From contig JANSXE010000002.1 of NCBI GenBank assembly GCA_024743195.1, forward strand, positions 1-64,000: a stretch of DNA of 64,000 nucleotides, read 5' to 3'. The DNA comes from Alphaproteobacteria bacterium (GTDB lineage Bacteria > Pseudomonadota > Alphaproteobacteria > UBA8366 > Aestuariispiraceae). Both the position numbers and the translations under genes were made by a program. The notes beneath the pieces are model-generated. The model saw nothing but the letters and a program-made list of their open reading frames with translations, was not told the DNA's origin and did not search any database. Below are positions 8,693 through 17,832 of the stretch, one piece after another. Position 1 is the first letter of the stretch. Every line of letters begins with the position of its first letter.

Positions 8693-9294
8693 GCGATCCG
8701 ACCGACACCCCCTCCCCCGACCCGGCGGGCGGCGGCGCGGCGCCGCCCGACCGCCCCCCCAGCCGCCCGCCTGGCCGCGGCCGCCGCTGGCTGCTGATCG
8801 GGTCGCTGACGCTGAACGCCTTCGTCCTCGCCTGGCTGATCGCCGGCGCGTTGCATTGGACGGGGATGATGGGCCCGCGGCACTGGGGCATGGGCCATCA
8901 CGCGAGCCACTGGTACGAATCCCGCGGGGAGCATCGCTATGACGACCGGGCGCGCGGCTTCCAGGCGCCGCGGGGCATGATGCGCGCCCTTTTGAACGGC
9001 CCGCCCGACGATCCGGCGCTCGCGGCGCTGTATCAGGCGCACGGCGCGCCGCTGCAGGCCGCTTTCCTGGAGGCGCGCGCCGCGCGCGATTCTCTGGGCG
9101 ATATCGTTCGCAGGGCGGAGCGCGACGGACGCCTCGACAGGGCGGCGCTGGACGGCGCGCTCTCGCGGATGCGCGGCGCGACCCAGGGCGTGCAGGAGCA
9201 CTTGCACGCCGCCCTCCTGGACGCCGCCGACAGCCTGCCGCCGGAGGCGTTCGCGCGCCTCCTGGACGGCCGGCCCAACGCCTGGCGCAACTGA
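8689..9294 (+). CDS. Periplasmic heavy-metal sensor-like protein (Spy/CnrX type)
   Basis: A 201-residue protein with a Pro-rich cytoplasmic N-terminus, a membrane anchor at about residues 33-53 (LLIGSLTLNAFVLAWLIAGAL) and a helical periplasmic domain. The start of that domain is rich in His and Met (HWTGMMGPRHWGMGHHASHW) and it continues with long Ala/Arg helices ending in LPPEAFARLL, like the metal_resist/LTXXQ-type sensors ZraP, CpxP, Spy and CnrX. His and Met near the membrane suggest metal binding. Translation is coupled to the preceding gene through ATGA. Confidence 0.75.
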   Translation: MSDPTDTPSPDPAGGGAAPPDRPPSRPPGRGRRWLLIGSLTLNAFVLAWLIAGALHWTGMMGPRHWGMGHHASHWYESRGEHRYDDRARGFQAPRGMMRALLNGPPDDPALAALYQAHGAPLQAAFLEARAARDSLGDIVRRAERDGRLDRAALDGALSRMRGATQGVQEHLHAALLDAADSLPPEAFARLLDGRPNAWRN

Positions 9295-9346
9295 CCCGAC
9301 GCGCCAAGCGGTCGCCGGCGCGCCTCGTCCGAAAAATCGCTTGCGC

Positions 9347-9369
9347 TATAATTTAATATTATTAATTTA
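9347..9369 (+). promoter_or_regulatory. Perfect -10 box and AT-rich inverted repeat, candidate TetR operator
   Basis: TATAAT at 9347-9352 matches the sigma-70 -10 consensus exactly. An inverted repeat is centred on 9359, with core arms TTAATA/TATTAA that extend to 10 bases with one mismatched pair (9349-9358 and 9360-9369). It lies 26 bp before the TetR gene in an otherwise very GC-rich stretch. No good -35 box is seen. The simplest reading is autoregulation by the adjacent TetR protein. Confidence 0.6.
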
Positions 9370-9394
9370 ATGACGTTCAGTTAGGAGACCGGAC

Positions 9395-10027
9395 ATGGCG
9401 CGCCCCCTCAAGAGCGAGGCCAAGGACATCGCGGGCGATGCCGTGCAGGCCTGCATCGCGTTGCTGGAGCGAGAACCTGTCGCGAGCGTCACCATGGCGC
9501 GCATCGCGGCGGCGGTGGGCTGCACGGCGCCGGCGCTCTACAGCCACTTCCGCAACAAGGAGGCGCTGTTGCGTGCGGTGCACGACGACGGCTTTCGGCG
9601 GCTCTTCGAGGCCAAGCGCGCGGCGGCGACGCGCGGCGACGACGCCTTCGACCGGTTGCGCCGCGGCGGTCTCGCCTACATGCGCTTCGCGCTCGACCAC
9701 CCGGCGCTCTACACCCTGATGTTCAGCCCGCCAGCGGCGCTCGAAGACCGCGGCAATCCGTTTGAGGAGGACCTCGGGCGCCGGGCGCTCGACCTGCTGA
9801 CGGCGAGCGTCAAGGCGTGCCAGGCGGCGGGTTATCTGCCCGGCGCCAAGCCGGAGTCGGTCGCCTTCACGCTCTGGTCGCTCGTGCACGGGGCCGCGAC
9901 CCTGATCCTGCAAGGCCGCACGCCCGTCCCGGGCCAGGACCGCGACGCGCTGGCGCAGAGCGCCGTCGAAACGGCGATGGCCTTCGTGGCCGCAACGCAC
10001 CCCGGCGGACGACCGCCCGGACTCTGA
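9395..10027 (+). CDS. TetR/AcrR family transcriptional regulator
   Basis: A 210-residue repressor. The N-terminal helix-turn-helix is at about residues 30-60 (VTMARIAAAVGCTAPALYSHFRNKEALL, naming the span), followed by an all-helical ligand and dimer domain with the WHG-type features FALDHPALYTLMF and SLVHGAATLIL. The start follows TTAGGAG by 8 bases. The next gene begins 13 bp downstream and is probably co-transcribed. Ligand unknown. Confidence 0.9.
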   Translation: MARPLKSEAKDIAGDAVQACIALLEREPVASVTMARIAAAVGCTAPALYSHFRNKEALLRAVHDDGFRRLFEAKRAAATRGDDAFDRLRRGGLAYMRFALDHPALYTLMFSPPAALEDRGNPFEEDLGRRALDLLTASVKACQAAGYLPGAKPESVAFTLWSLVHGAATLILQGRTPVPGQDRDALAQSAVETAMAFVAATHPGGRPPGL

Positions 10028-10040
10028 GAGGAACTCGGCG

Positions 10041-10901
10041 ATGAAGCGAAGCGTGAAACGCGCTCTGGCGGCGAGCGCAGCCGTCCTGGCGACCCTTGGC
10101 GCGGTGGTCGGCGTTCAGGCGCACCGGACCGAAGCCGCGATCGATCGGTTCGCCGCGCAGGTCGCCGAAATCGGCCGCGCGGTCCCGGCCCCGGCCTATG
10201 ACGAAGCGCGCCTCGCGGCTCTGCCGGCGCCGGTGCGGCGCTATCTGCGCTTCGCGCTGGGCGACAGCGCCGATCGCAGGCGCTACGTCGCGCTCGAGAT
10301 GCGGGGACTTTTCCGCCGACCCGGGACCGAGATCTTCGCGGAGACGACCGCGACCCAGACGATCGCGGTGGGCGTCCCCGCCCTGGTCTTCGCGGCGACG
10401 ACCCCCGTGGCGCCCGGCGTCTGGGCGCGCGCCTACGACTTCTACGCCGACGGCCAGATGGAGATGAAGGCGAAAATCCTCTCCACCCTGACCGTTGTCG
10501 ACGAGCGCGAGACGCCCGCGCTCAACCGGACGTCCTTGCGCCGCTGGCTGCTGGAAAGTCCGCTCTACCCGATGGCGCTGGCGCCCGGCGGCCCGGTGCG
10601 CTGGGAGCCGATCGACGCTGTGCGGGCCCGCGCGATCGTGGAAGCGGACGGCCTCAGCGCCAGCCTCGTCGCCGTCTTTCGGGCGGACGGCGCGCTGGAG
10701 CGGTTCGAGGCGGAAGAGGATGGCGATCTGAGCACGCCCTATCACGGGTCCGGCGAAGTGGCGCTGCGGGACGACTACCGCCCGGTCGACGGGATGATGA
10801 TCCCGCATCGCTTCACCATCGCCCGCGCCGCCGGAGGCGAGATCTTCCCCTTCTGGCGCGGCGAGGTGACCGGCATCCGCTTCGACGCGGCGCTTCCATG
10901 A
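10041..10901 (+). CDS. Conserved hypothetical exported protein, DUF6544/DUF6920-like
   Basis: A 286-residue protein with an N-terminal hydrophobic anchor (about residues 8-26) and then LPAPVRRYLRFAL, a motif I associate with the DUF6544/DUF6920 families. The rest is predicted as alternating beta strands, with paired statements of GLFRRPG, WEPIDAVRARAIVEADG, YRPVDGMMIPHRF and GEVTGIRFD. It probably acts in the periplasm or at the membrane. It follows the TetR gene closely, so it may be that regulator's main target. The biochemical function is not known, and family assignment is from memory of motifs. Confidence 0.7.
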   Translation: MKRSVKRALAASAAVLATLGAVVGVQAHRTEAAIDRFAAQVAEIGRAVPAPAYDEARLAALPAPVRRYLRFALGDSADRRRYVALEMRGLFRRPGTEIFAETTATQTIAVGVPALVFAATTPVAPGVWARAYDFYADGQMEMKAKILSTLTVVDERETPALNRTSLRRWLLESPLYPMALAPGGPVRWEPIDAVRARAIVEADGLSASLVAVFRADGALERFEAEEDGDLSTPYHGSGEVALRDDYRPVDGMMIPHRFTIARAAGGEIFPFWRGEVTGIRFDAALP

Positions 10902-10913
10902 CCCGGCGCCGGC

Positions 10914-12371
10914 TCAAAGCCGGCGCGCGATCTCGATCAGGCGCGTCTCGATCGCCGCGCGGGCGGCGGCGTCCCACAGACGCGCCGCGGTCTGCTCCGC
11001 CTCCGAGGGGTCCAGAGCGACACGGTTGTACGCCTCGCGACGCTGGCGATCCGTCGCGAAGAAAGCAAACGCGTACACTTGCCCGCCTCGGGCGTACAAA
11101 TAGCCCGCAAGACCCACGCCATAATGCATAACCCCCGTTTTGGCCCAAACGCGTACGGCCGTTTCCGGTTGGTCCAGGCGGCGCGCCAAGCCCCCGGACC
11201 AGCCGGCGAGCGGCAGCAGCGCGGGAAAGGCGCGCCCGCCTTGCTCCAGCTTGTACGCGTACGAAAGGAGGGCGGCCATCTGGCGCGGGCTGATCCGGGC
11301 GTCCGCCCCCAGCCCGCTATGGTTCGGCAGGACGAGCCCGCGCCAGTCCGCCTCGGGCAGGGCGGCGCGCAGCCACTGGGCGGTTCCGGCGGCCGCAGCG
11401 CGCAGGCCCGCCGGCGTCTCGCCCCGCGCCCGGGCGGCGGCGAGGCCGACGAGCTCCGCCATCGGGTTGCTGCTGGTCGCCAGCATTTCGGCCAGCACGG
11501 CGTCGCGCGGCGCGCTCTCGACCCGGGCCACCTCGACCGGACAGGGGTCCGACGGGGCGGGCGCGCTCTCCGGCTCGGGCAGCGTCAGACCGGCGCCGGC
11601 GGCCATCTGGCGGAACAGACGGCCGGCGGCGCGCGTCGGGTCCAGGACCGGCAGCCAGCGCTCGCCCTCCGGCGCGTCTTCCAGCGCGGCCAGTCGGCGC
11701 GCCGCCGGTCGCTCCGACGGGTGGTCCGGCACGAACCAGGCGCGCCCGTCGGCGCGCCATTCCAGCCGATGCGCGCCTTCCGCGACCATCAGCCCCGAAA
11801 GCCGAGGATTGTAGGCGGCGTCCGGCGGCTGCCCGGCGGCGATCGCGGGCAGCGGCGGCTGCGGGCCGGGGTCGAGCAGGAAGCGGCCTGCGACGCGCCG
11901 CAGGCCGGCGGCGCGCGCGGCCTCCGCCAGCGCCAACAGATCGTCGATTCCCAGCGTCGGGTCGCCGCCGCCGACGAGGCGCAGATCGCCGTCGAGCCGT
12001 CCCGACGCATCGGGGCGCGCGTCGGCGCACAGCCGCGTTGCGAAGCGATGGTCCGCCGGCAGCGCGGCCCGCGCCGCGAGCGCGCTCGCGAGCTTCGCCG
12101 TCGAAGCCGGGATGAAGCGGCCGTCCGGGCGCTTGGCGGCGGCGACCGACCCGCCCGCCGGTCCGTCCGCGACGGCCTGCACCAGATAACCCAGGGAGTC
12201 CCGCGCGATCGTCTCCGCATCCAGCGCCGGGGTCGGCGCCGGCGCCGGGGTCGGCGTCGAGGCCGGGGTCGGCGTCGAGGCCGGGGGCGTCAGGCTGCAG
12301 GCCGAGAGGGCGAGCGCGACAAGCGCCGCAGACAGAGACCTGAGGACAATCGGAAAGGGCCGGATCATCAA
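10914..12371 (-). CDS. dacB: D-Ala-D-Ala carboxypeptidase/endopeptidase, PBP4 (S13) family
   Basis: A 485-residue penicillin-binding protein that trims or opens peptidoglycan cross-links. A lipoprotein-type signal ends in LSAC (Cys25), followed by a low-complexity Thr-Pro-Ala linker (about 29-49). The three active-site motifs are present: STAK at residues 90-93, SSN in ATSSNPMAE, and KTG in AKTGVMHYG. NHSGLG stands before the last segment. A lipobox is unusual for PBP4, which is normally soluble or loosely attached. It converges with the previous gene, with 12 bp between stops. Confidence 0.88.
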   Translation of the reverse strand: MMIRPFPIVLRSLSAALVALALSACSLTPPASTPTPASTPTPAPAPTPALDAETIARDSLGYLVQAVADGPAGGSVAAAKRPDGRFIPASTAKLASALAARAALPADHRFATRLCADARPDASGRLDGDLRLVGGGDPTLGIDDLLALAEAARAAGLRRVAGRFLLDPGPQPPLPAIAAGQPPDAAYNPRLSGLMVAEGAHRLEWRADGRAWFVPDHPSERPAARRLAALEDAPEGERWLPVLDPTRAAGRLFRQMAAGAGLTLPEPESAPAPSDPCPVEVARVESAPRDAVLAEMLATSSNPMAELVGLAAARARGETPAGLRAAAAGTAQWLRAALPEADWRGLVLPNHSGLGADARISPRQMAALLSYAYKLEQGGRAFPALLPLAGWSGGLARRLDQPETAVRVWAKTGVMHYGVGLAGYLYARGGQVYAFAFFATDRQRREAYNRVALDPSEAEQTAARLWDAAARAAIETRLIEIARRL

Positions 12372-12493
12372 GCGAGCCTAGCCGCGCCGCGACCGCGGCG
12401 AAAGCGGCGCCGGGCGCCTGCGCTTGCGGGTCCCGGTCCATCGGTCTACCTAATGACCCAGCATCCGGGCGCCGCTGAGCGCCTTTGGGGATC

Positions 12494-14047
12494 ATGACGC
12501 TGCAGACGCGTCGTCACATCGAGGGACCGGACGCCCGAACCGCCATGAGCCTGACCGCCGCCGACACCGCGCCGCAGCCCCCCGCCGACCAGGGCGCCGA
12601 CCCGGGCGCCGACCCGGACGGCGAGGCCGTCGCCGCCGCTCTGGACCGGATCAAGCAGACGCTGGGTCCGCGCGGCTGGGTCGACGATCCGGCCGAGTTG
12701 GAGCCCTGGCTGGTCGACAGCCGCGGGGTCTATCACGGGCGCTGTCTCGGCATGGCGAAGCCGGCGAGTACGGCGGAGACGTCCGCCGTTCTGGCGGCCG
12801 CCTATGCGGCCGGCCTTCCGATCGTGCCGCAGGGCGGCAACACCGGCCGCGTCGGCGGCGCGACCCCGGACGGCACGGGACGGACGCTGCTGATCAATCT
12901 CGCCCGCATGAACAGCGTTCGCGCGATCGACGCCGCCAACGACGCGATGACGGTCGAGGCGGGCTGCATCCTGAAGAGCCTGCAGGAGGCCGCGTCCGAC
13001 GCCGACCGCCTGTTTCCGCTCAGCCTTGGCGCGGAGGGGAGCTGCCAGATCGGCGGCAACCTCGCGTCGAACGCGGGCGGCGTGAACGTGCTGCGCTACG
13101 GCAACGCCCGCGAGCTGGTGCTGGGGCTGGAGGTGGTGCTGCCGGACGGCCGGGTCTGGGACGGCCTGACCGGTCTGCGCAAGAACAACACCGGCTATGA
13201 CCTGAAGCATCTCTTCATGGGTTCGGAAGGGACGTTGGGGATCATCACGGCCGCGGTCCTGAAGCTGTTTCCCAAGCCGAAGGCGCGGGCGACGGCGCTG
13301 GTCGCGCTCAGCGATCTGGACGCGTGCCTGACGCTGCTCGCCGACGCCAAGGCGGCGAGCGCGGGGACCCTCTCCAGCTTCGAACTGATGCCCGGCTTCG
13401 CGCTCGACTGGGCCGAACGGCTGGTCGAGGGCGCGCGGCGTCCCTTCGAGGCGACCTACGATTGGACGGTGCTGTTGGAGTTCGCCGGCGAGCCGTCGGT
13501 CGAGGAGGCGCTGCATGGGCTCCTGGAGCGCGCCTTCGAGGACGGCCGGGTGGTCGACGCGGTCATCGCCCAGTCGGAGGAGCAGCGCGGCCAACTCTGG
13601 TTCCTGCGCGAGGCGATCGTCGACGCCCAGAACCGCGAAGGCGCGCAGATCAAGCATGACGTCTCCGTCCCCGTCAGCGCGGTGCCGCGCTTCATCCGCG
13701 AGGCGGCCGAGGCGGTCGAGGCGGTCCAGCCCGGAACCCGCCCCTACCCGTTCGGCCATGTCGGCGACGGCAACATCCACTACAATCTGAGCCAGCCGCC
13801 GGAGATGGACGGCGAGGCCTTCAAGGCGCGCGCGGACGCGCTGCACCGTGCGGTTCACGACGTCACCGACCGGCTGCACGGCTCGATCAGCGCGGAGCAC
13901 GGGATCGGCCGCGCCAAGCGCGGCGAACTGGCGCGCTACAAGGACCCGATCGAACTGGATATCATGCGCCGGCTGAAGGCCGCGCTCGATCCCAAAGGCT
14001 TGATGAACCCGGGCGTCCTTCTGCCGGACGCGACGGGCGACGGTTAG
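12494..14047 (+). CDS. FAD-linked oxidoreductase, GlcD/D-2-hydroxyacid dehydrogenase family
   Basis: A flavoprotein of the vanillyl-alcohol-oxidase fold. The PCMH FAD-binding domain covers about residues 70-250, with VPQGGNTGRVGGATP for the pyrophosphate and LGAEGSCQIGGNLASNAGG. FAD-oxidase C follows, with PYPFGHVGDGNIHYN and SAEHGIGRAKRGEL as the metal and substrate region. Relatives oxidise D-lactate, glycolate or D-2-hydroxyglutarate; which one cannot be told. GGGGA stands just upstream of the ATG at 12494, while ATG 12545 (MSLTAADT) and TTG 12485 are alternatives. Divergent from dacB, and 17 bp ahead of the acyl-CoA dehydrogenase gene. Confidence 0.88.
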   Translation: MTLQTRRHIEGPDARTAMSLTAADTAPQPPADQGADPGADPDGEAVAAALDRIKQTLGPRGWVDDPAELEPWLVDSRGVYHGRCLGMAKPASTAETSAVLAAAYAAGLPIVPQGGNTGRVGGATPDGTGRTLLINLARMNSVRAIDAANDAMTVEAGCILKSLQEAASDADRLFPLSLGAEGSCQIGGNLASNAGGVNVLRYGNARELVLGLEVVLPDGRVWDGLTGLRKNNTGYDLKHLFMGSEGTLGIITAAVLKLFPKPKARATALVALSDLDACLTLLADAKAASAGTLSSFELMPGFALDWAERLVEGARRPFEATYDWTVLLEFAGEPSVEEALHGLLERAFEDGRVVDAVIAQSEEQRGQLWFLREAIVDAQNREGAQIKHDVSVPVSAVPRFIREAAEAVEAVQPGTRPYPFGHVGDGNIHYNLSQPPEMDGEAFKARADALHRAVHDVTDRLHGSISAEHGIGRAKRGELARYKDPIELDIMRRLKAALDPKGLMNPGVLLPDATGDG

Positions 14048-14064
14048 GAAGAGGTCAGCATCCG

Positions 14065-15858
14065 ATGGTTCCCTACAACGCCCCGATCGCCGACATGCGC
14101 TTCGTGCTGAACGATCTGGGGCTGCTGCCCCAGGTTCAGGCCCTGCCCGGCGGCGAGGAGGCGACGCCCGACCTCGTCGACGCCGTGCTGGAGGAGGCGG
14201 GCAAGCTCGCCCGCGACGTGCTGGCGCCGATCAATATGAGCGGCGATCAGGAGCGCTCGCGCCTGGAAAACGGCGTCGTGCGCACCCCGACCGGCTACAA
14301 GGAGGCCTATCGGGCCTATGTCGAGGGCGGTTGGAACGCCGTGCCCTTCCAGCCGGAGCATGGCGGCCAGGGGCTGCCCTGGACGGTCGCGTCCGCGGTG
14401 CAGGAGATGTGGCAATCCGCGAACATGGCCTGGGCGCTCTGCCCGCTCTTGAACCAGGGCGCGGTGGAGGCGCTGCAGGCGCACGGCAGCCCCGAACAGC
14501 AGGCGCTCTACCTGCCGAGGATGATTTCCGGCGAATGGTCGGGGACGATGAACCTGACCGAGCCGCAGGCGGGCTCCGACCTGAGCCAGGTGAAGACGCG
14601 GGCCGAGCGCAAGGACGGCCATTACCTGATTCGCGGCCAGAAGATCTACATCACCTACGGCGAGCACGACATGGCCGAGAACATCGTCCATCTGGTGCTG
14701 GCCCGCTGCGAGGACGCCCCGGCCGGGGTGAAGGGCATTTCGCTCTTCATCGTCCCGAAGCTCCTGCCGGACGAGAGCGGCGCGCCGGGCGCGCGCAACG
14801 ATCTGCGCTGCGTGTCGCTGGAGCATAAGCTGGGCATCCACGGCAGCCCGACCTGCGTGATGGCCTATGGCGACGACGCGGGCGCGGTCGGCTATCTGGT
14901 CGGCGAGGAGAACCGCGGCCTCGAGTACATGTTCACCATGATGAACAACGCCCGGCTCAATGTCGGGCTGCAGGGCCTCGCGATCTCGGAGCGCGCCTAT
15001 CAGCAGGCGCGCGCCTTCGCCAAGGACCGCCGCCAGGGCCGCGGGCCCGACGGCGACGGCCCCGCACCGATCGTCCGTCACGCCGACGTGCGCCGCATGT
15101 TGATGACCATGCGCTCCTATACCGAGGCGATGCGCGCGCTGGTGCTCGACGCGATGGTCATGCTCGACATGGCGCACCGACATGGCGAGGACGGCTATCG
15201 ATCCTACGCCAAGCGGCGGGTCGATTTGTTGACGCCCGTGATCAAGGGCTGGTTCACGGATCTGGGCGTCGAGCTGACCTCGATGGCCGTGCAGGTGCAT
15301 GGCGGCATGGGCTTCGTCGAGGAAACCGGCGTCGCCCAGCATTTCCGCGACAGCCGGATCCTGCCGATCTACGAAGGCACCAACGGCATCCAGGCGAACG
15401 ATCTGATCGGCCGCAAGCTGCTGCGCGACGGCGGCGAGGCGGTGAGCGAATATGTCGAGGAGCTGCACGCGCTGATCAACCGGCTGAACGATCGCGGCGG
15501 CGAGGATATGGCGATCATCCGCCGGCAGTTCGCACAGGCCGTCGACGCGCTCGACGCCGCGACGGGCCATCTTCTGGAGGTCGGCGCGGAGGACCCGGAC
15601 GCCGCCGCGGCGGCCGCCGCCTATTACCTGAAGCTCTTCGGCCTGGTGGCCGGCGGCGCCATGATGGTGCGCGCCGCGATCGCCGCCGAGGACAAGCTGA
15701 ACGGCGGAGACGACGGAAGCGACCACGCCTTCTATCACGCCAAGATGGCCACCGCGCGCTTCTACGCCGAGAGCCTGCTGCCGCAGACCGCCGGGCTCGC
15801 GACCCCGATCCGGGCCGGCGCGGCGATGCTGCGCTCGATCCCCGATGAGGCCTTGTAG
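14065..15858 (+). CDS. Acyl-CoA dehydrogenase, long DmdC/FadE-like type
   Basis: A 597-residue flavoprotein in the size class of 3-methylmercaptopropionyl-CoA dehydrogenase (DmdC) and related long acyl-CoA dehydrogenases. The middle domain carries MNLTEPQAGSDLSQVKT, the helical domain VQVHGGMGFVEETGVAQHFRD, and the catalytic base is the Glu in LPIYEGTNGIQ. A C-terminal extension of about 130 residues follows. The exact acyl substrate is unknown, and DmdC cannot be claimed without genomic partners. It is probably co-transcribed with the FAD oxidoreductase. The next gene's ATG lies inside its last codons. Confidence 0.9.
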   Translation: MVPYNAPIADMRFVLNDLGLLPQVQALPGGEEATPDLVDAVLEEAGKLARDVLAPINMSGDQERSRLENGVVRTPTGYKEAYRAYVEGGWNAVPFQPEHGGQGLPWTVASAVQEMWQSANMAWALCPLLNQGAVEALQAHGSPEQQALYLPRMISGEWSGTMNLTEPQAGSDLSQVKTRAERKDGHYLIRGQKIYITYGEHDMAENIVHLVLARCEDAPAGVKGISLFIVPKLLPDESGAPGARNDLRCVSLEHKLGIHGSPTCVMAYGDDAGAVGYLVGEENRGLEYMFTMMNNARLNVGLQGLAISERAYQQARAFAKDRRQGRGPDGDGPAPIVRHADVRRMLMTMRSYTEAMRALVLDAMVMLDMAHRHGEDGYRSYAKRRVDLLTPVIKGWFTDLGVELTSMAVQVHGGMGFVEETGVAQHFRDSRILPIYEGTNGIQANDLIGRKLLRDGGEAVSEYVEELHALINRLNDRGGEDMAIIRRQFAQAVDALDAATGHLLEVGAEDPDAAAAAAAYYLKLFGLVAGGAMMVRAAIAAEDKLNGGDDGSDHAFYHAKMATARFYAESLLPQTAGLATPIRAGAAMLRSIPDEAL

Positions 15859-16660
15859 CGCGCGACCCGAGAGGGGCGGCGCCGGGCGGGCCTGGGCCGG
15901 CCCGCTGGCGGCGGCGTCGCTTGCGCTGGCCGTGCTCGCGGCCTCCCCGGTTCGAGCGGCAGACGCCGCCGATGAGGCGGGCGCCCGCTGCGGCACGGTC
16001 GATCTGGTCTTCGCGATCGACAAGACCTATTCCATCGGCCGCGCCATCGGCGAGGCGAAGCGCGAGGTGCGCCGTCTGCTCGACCTCGTCGACCTCGTCT
16101 CCCGCGGCCGGTATCGGTTGGGCCTGATCACCTTCCGCGACGATATCGACGTCGATCTCGACCTGACGCCGGAGGGCGAGGCGGAGGCGGCCGATCACGC
16201 CTTCCGCCGGGCGCTCTTCCAATTGCGCGCGGAAGGCGGCGAAGGCGGACCGGAAGCCTCCGACGAAGCCTTGCGCACCGCGGTCGAAGGCTTGCCCGGC
16301 GGCGGCGCGCGCCCGCAGCGCGGCGACTTTTCCGGCGATTGGCGGGCGCACTCGCGCATTCTGGTGCTGATCACCGACAACCTGCCGGGCGGCTTCGACG
16401 ACCATTATCGCGAGGGGGAGGACGACGCCAACGCCCGCGAGGTGGCCGGGCGCGCTCTGGCGCGCGGCGTGCGCATCTCGGCGATCTATATCCCGACCGA
16501 CGGCAACCGGCCGGCGCCCGACCCGCGCCGGGCCGAGGTGATGCGCGCCTACGCGCTGCTGACCGGCGGGCTCTTCATTCAGGTCCAGCGCTCCGGCGCC
16601 GGCGCGGCCGAGGCCATCGCCCAGATCATCGAGGCCTGCGGCGCGAAGACCGTCTCGTGA
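15845..16660 (+). CDS. Secreted von Willebrand factor A domain protein
   Basis: A 271-residue protein with a long Sec signal ending near residue 39 (SPVRAADA) and one vWA domain. The MIDAS loop reads DKTYS at residues 59-63, a DxTxS variant of DxSxS. LITFRDD and LVLITDNLPGG supply the later Thr/Asp positions. A metal-dependent adhesion or binding role is likely. The first 14 bases overlap the acyl-CoA dehydrogenase end in another frame. The frame is strongly coding and the signal is convincing, though a later start cannot be excluded. Confidence 0.8.
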   Translation: MRPCSARPERGGAGRAWAGPLAAASLALAVLAASPVRAADAADEAGARCGTVDLVFAIDKTYSIGRAIGEAKREVRRLLDLVDLVSRGRYRLGLITFRDDIDVDLDLTPEGEAEAADHAFRRALFQLRAEGGEGGPEASDEALRTAVEGLPGGGARPQRGDFSGDWRAHSRILVLITDNLPGGFDDHYREGEDDANAREVAGRALARGVRISAIYIPTDGNRPAPDPRRAEVMRAYALLTGGLFIQVQRSGAGAAEAIAQIIEACGAKTVS

Positions 16661-16722
16661 GCGCCGGGCCTTCACGCACAGGTCATTGGCGGCGCGCGCG
16701 CGCCTGCGCTAGCGTGGCGGGC

Positions 16723-17832
16723 ATGATGATGACCACCCGCCGGCTCGCCTTCTGTCTCGCCGCTCTCCTGCTCGTCGCTCTCTTGCTGGTCGCCGGCGCG
16801 CTCCGCGCGCCGCCCGCCCTCGCCCAGGGCTTCGGCTGGTCGGCGCAGACGCTCGGCCGGATCGACGGGCTGATCGATCTGCGCGCCAGCCCGCACAGCC
16901 CCAGCGGTCTGATCGCGCTGACCCGCGACGGCGGCTGGCGGGCGCTCGCCTTCGACGGCGAGGCGTTGACGGACGCCGGCGCGGCCCCCTTCATGGGCAA
17001 GCTGGCGCCGCCGGAGATCATCCCGCACGGGCGCGTCGGGGTCGCGCCCGGCGCGCCGCCCGCGCCGGACGATCCGACGGCGGCGACGACCCCGAACGCC
17101 GCCTGGTTCGAGGGCGCGACGCGCCGATACGGCCACGGCGTGCTGGGCGACGCCGTCGAGGGCTCTGTGCTGCAGGTCGCCTTCGCGGACCGGCGCATCC
17201 TCGCCCACCGGCTGCCCGAAAGCGCGGTCTTCGAGGATCTGGAGCCGCGCATCCTCGACGCCGACGGCGACGGGACGCTGGAGGTGCTGGCGATCAAGGC
17301 CTATCTGGACCGCGGCGCGACGCTGGCGCTCTACGCCGCGCCGGCGGGCGCGGACCGGCTGGTCGAACTCGCCGAGGCGGCCCCGATCGGGCGACAGAAC
17401 CGCTGGCTCAATCCGGCCGGCGCCGCCGATTTCGACGGCGACGGCCGGCCGGAGATCGCGGTCGTGCGCACGCCGCATATCGGCGGACTCCTGATCCATT
17501 ACGCGTGGGACGGCGCCAGCGCCCGCCTGGTCGAGGAGCGCCGCGTCGCCGGCTACTCCACGCACGCCATCGGCTCGCAGGCGCTGGGTCTGGCGGCGAT
17601 CCACGACATGGACGCGGATGGCCGGCCCGATCTGGTGCTGCCCAAGCAGGACCGCCGAATGCTCGCCGTCGTCACCGTGACGGACGCGGGGTTCGCGGAG
17701 ACCGCGCGCCTGATGAACCCGGCCCCGGTCGCGGCGTCGCTGGTGGTCGTCGACCTCGACCGCGACGGCGATGCGGAGATCGTCTGGGGTCTGGAAGACG
17801 GCGCGATTCGCGCGCTCAGCCGCGTCGACTGA
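16723..17832 (+). CDS. Secreted FG-GAP/VCBS-repeat protein
   Basis: A 369-residue exported protein with a signal peptide (about residues 8-35, ending PALAQG) and repeated calcium-type loops of integrin alpha beta-propeller type. These are DADGDGTLEVLAIKAY, DFDGDGRPEIAVVRT, DMDADGRPDLVLPKQ and DLDRDGDAEIVWG. No enzymatic residues are evident. It lies 62 bp after the vWA gene on the same strand, so two secreted putative binding proteins are neighbours. The ATG at 16723 opens a run of three Met codons. Confidence 0.8.
   Translation: MMMTTRRLAFCLAALLLVALLLVAGALRAPPALAQGFGWSAQTLGRIDGLIDLRASPHSPSGLIALTRDGGWRALAFDGEALTDAGAAPFMGKLAPPEIIPHGRVGVAPGAPPAPDDPTAATTPNAAWFEGATRRYGHGVLGDAVEGSVLQVAFADRRILAHRLPESAVFEDLEPRILDADGDGTLEVLAIKAYLDRGATLALYAAPAGADRLVELAEAAPIGRQNRWLNPAGAADFDGDGRPEIAVVRTPHIGGLLIHYAWDGASARLVEERRVAGYSTHAIGSQALGLAAIHDMDADGRPDLVLPKQDRRMLAVVTVTDAGFAETARLMNPAPVAASLVVVDLDRDGDAEIVWGLEDGAIRALSRVD

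Noticed and set aside
14065-15858. Naming the acyl-CoA dehydrogenase dmdC
   Set aside because: Size and sequence fit, but no dmdA, dmdB or dmdD gene is near, so only the broad family can be supported.
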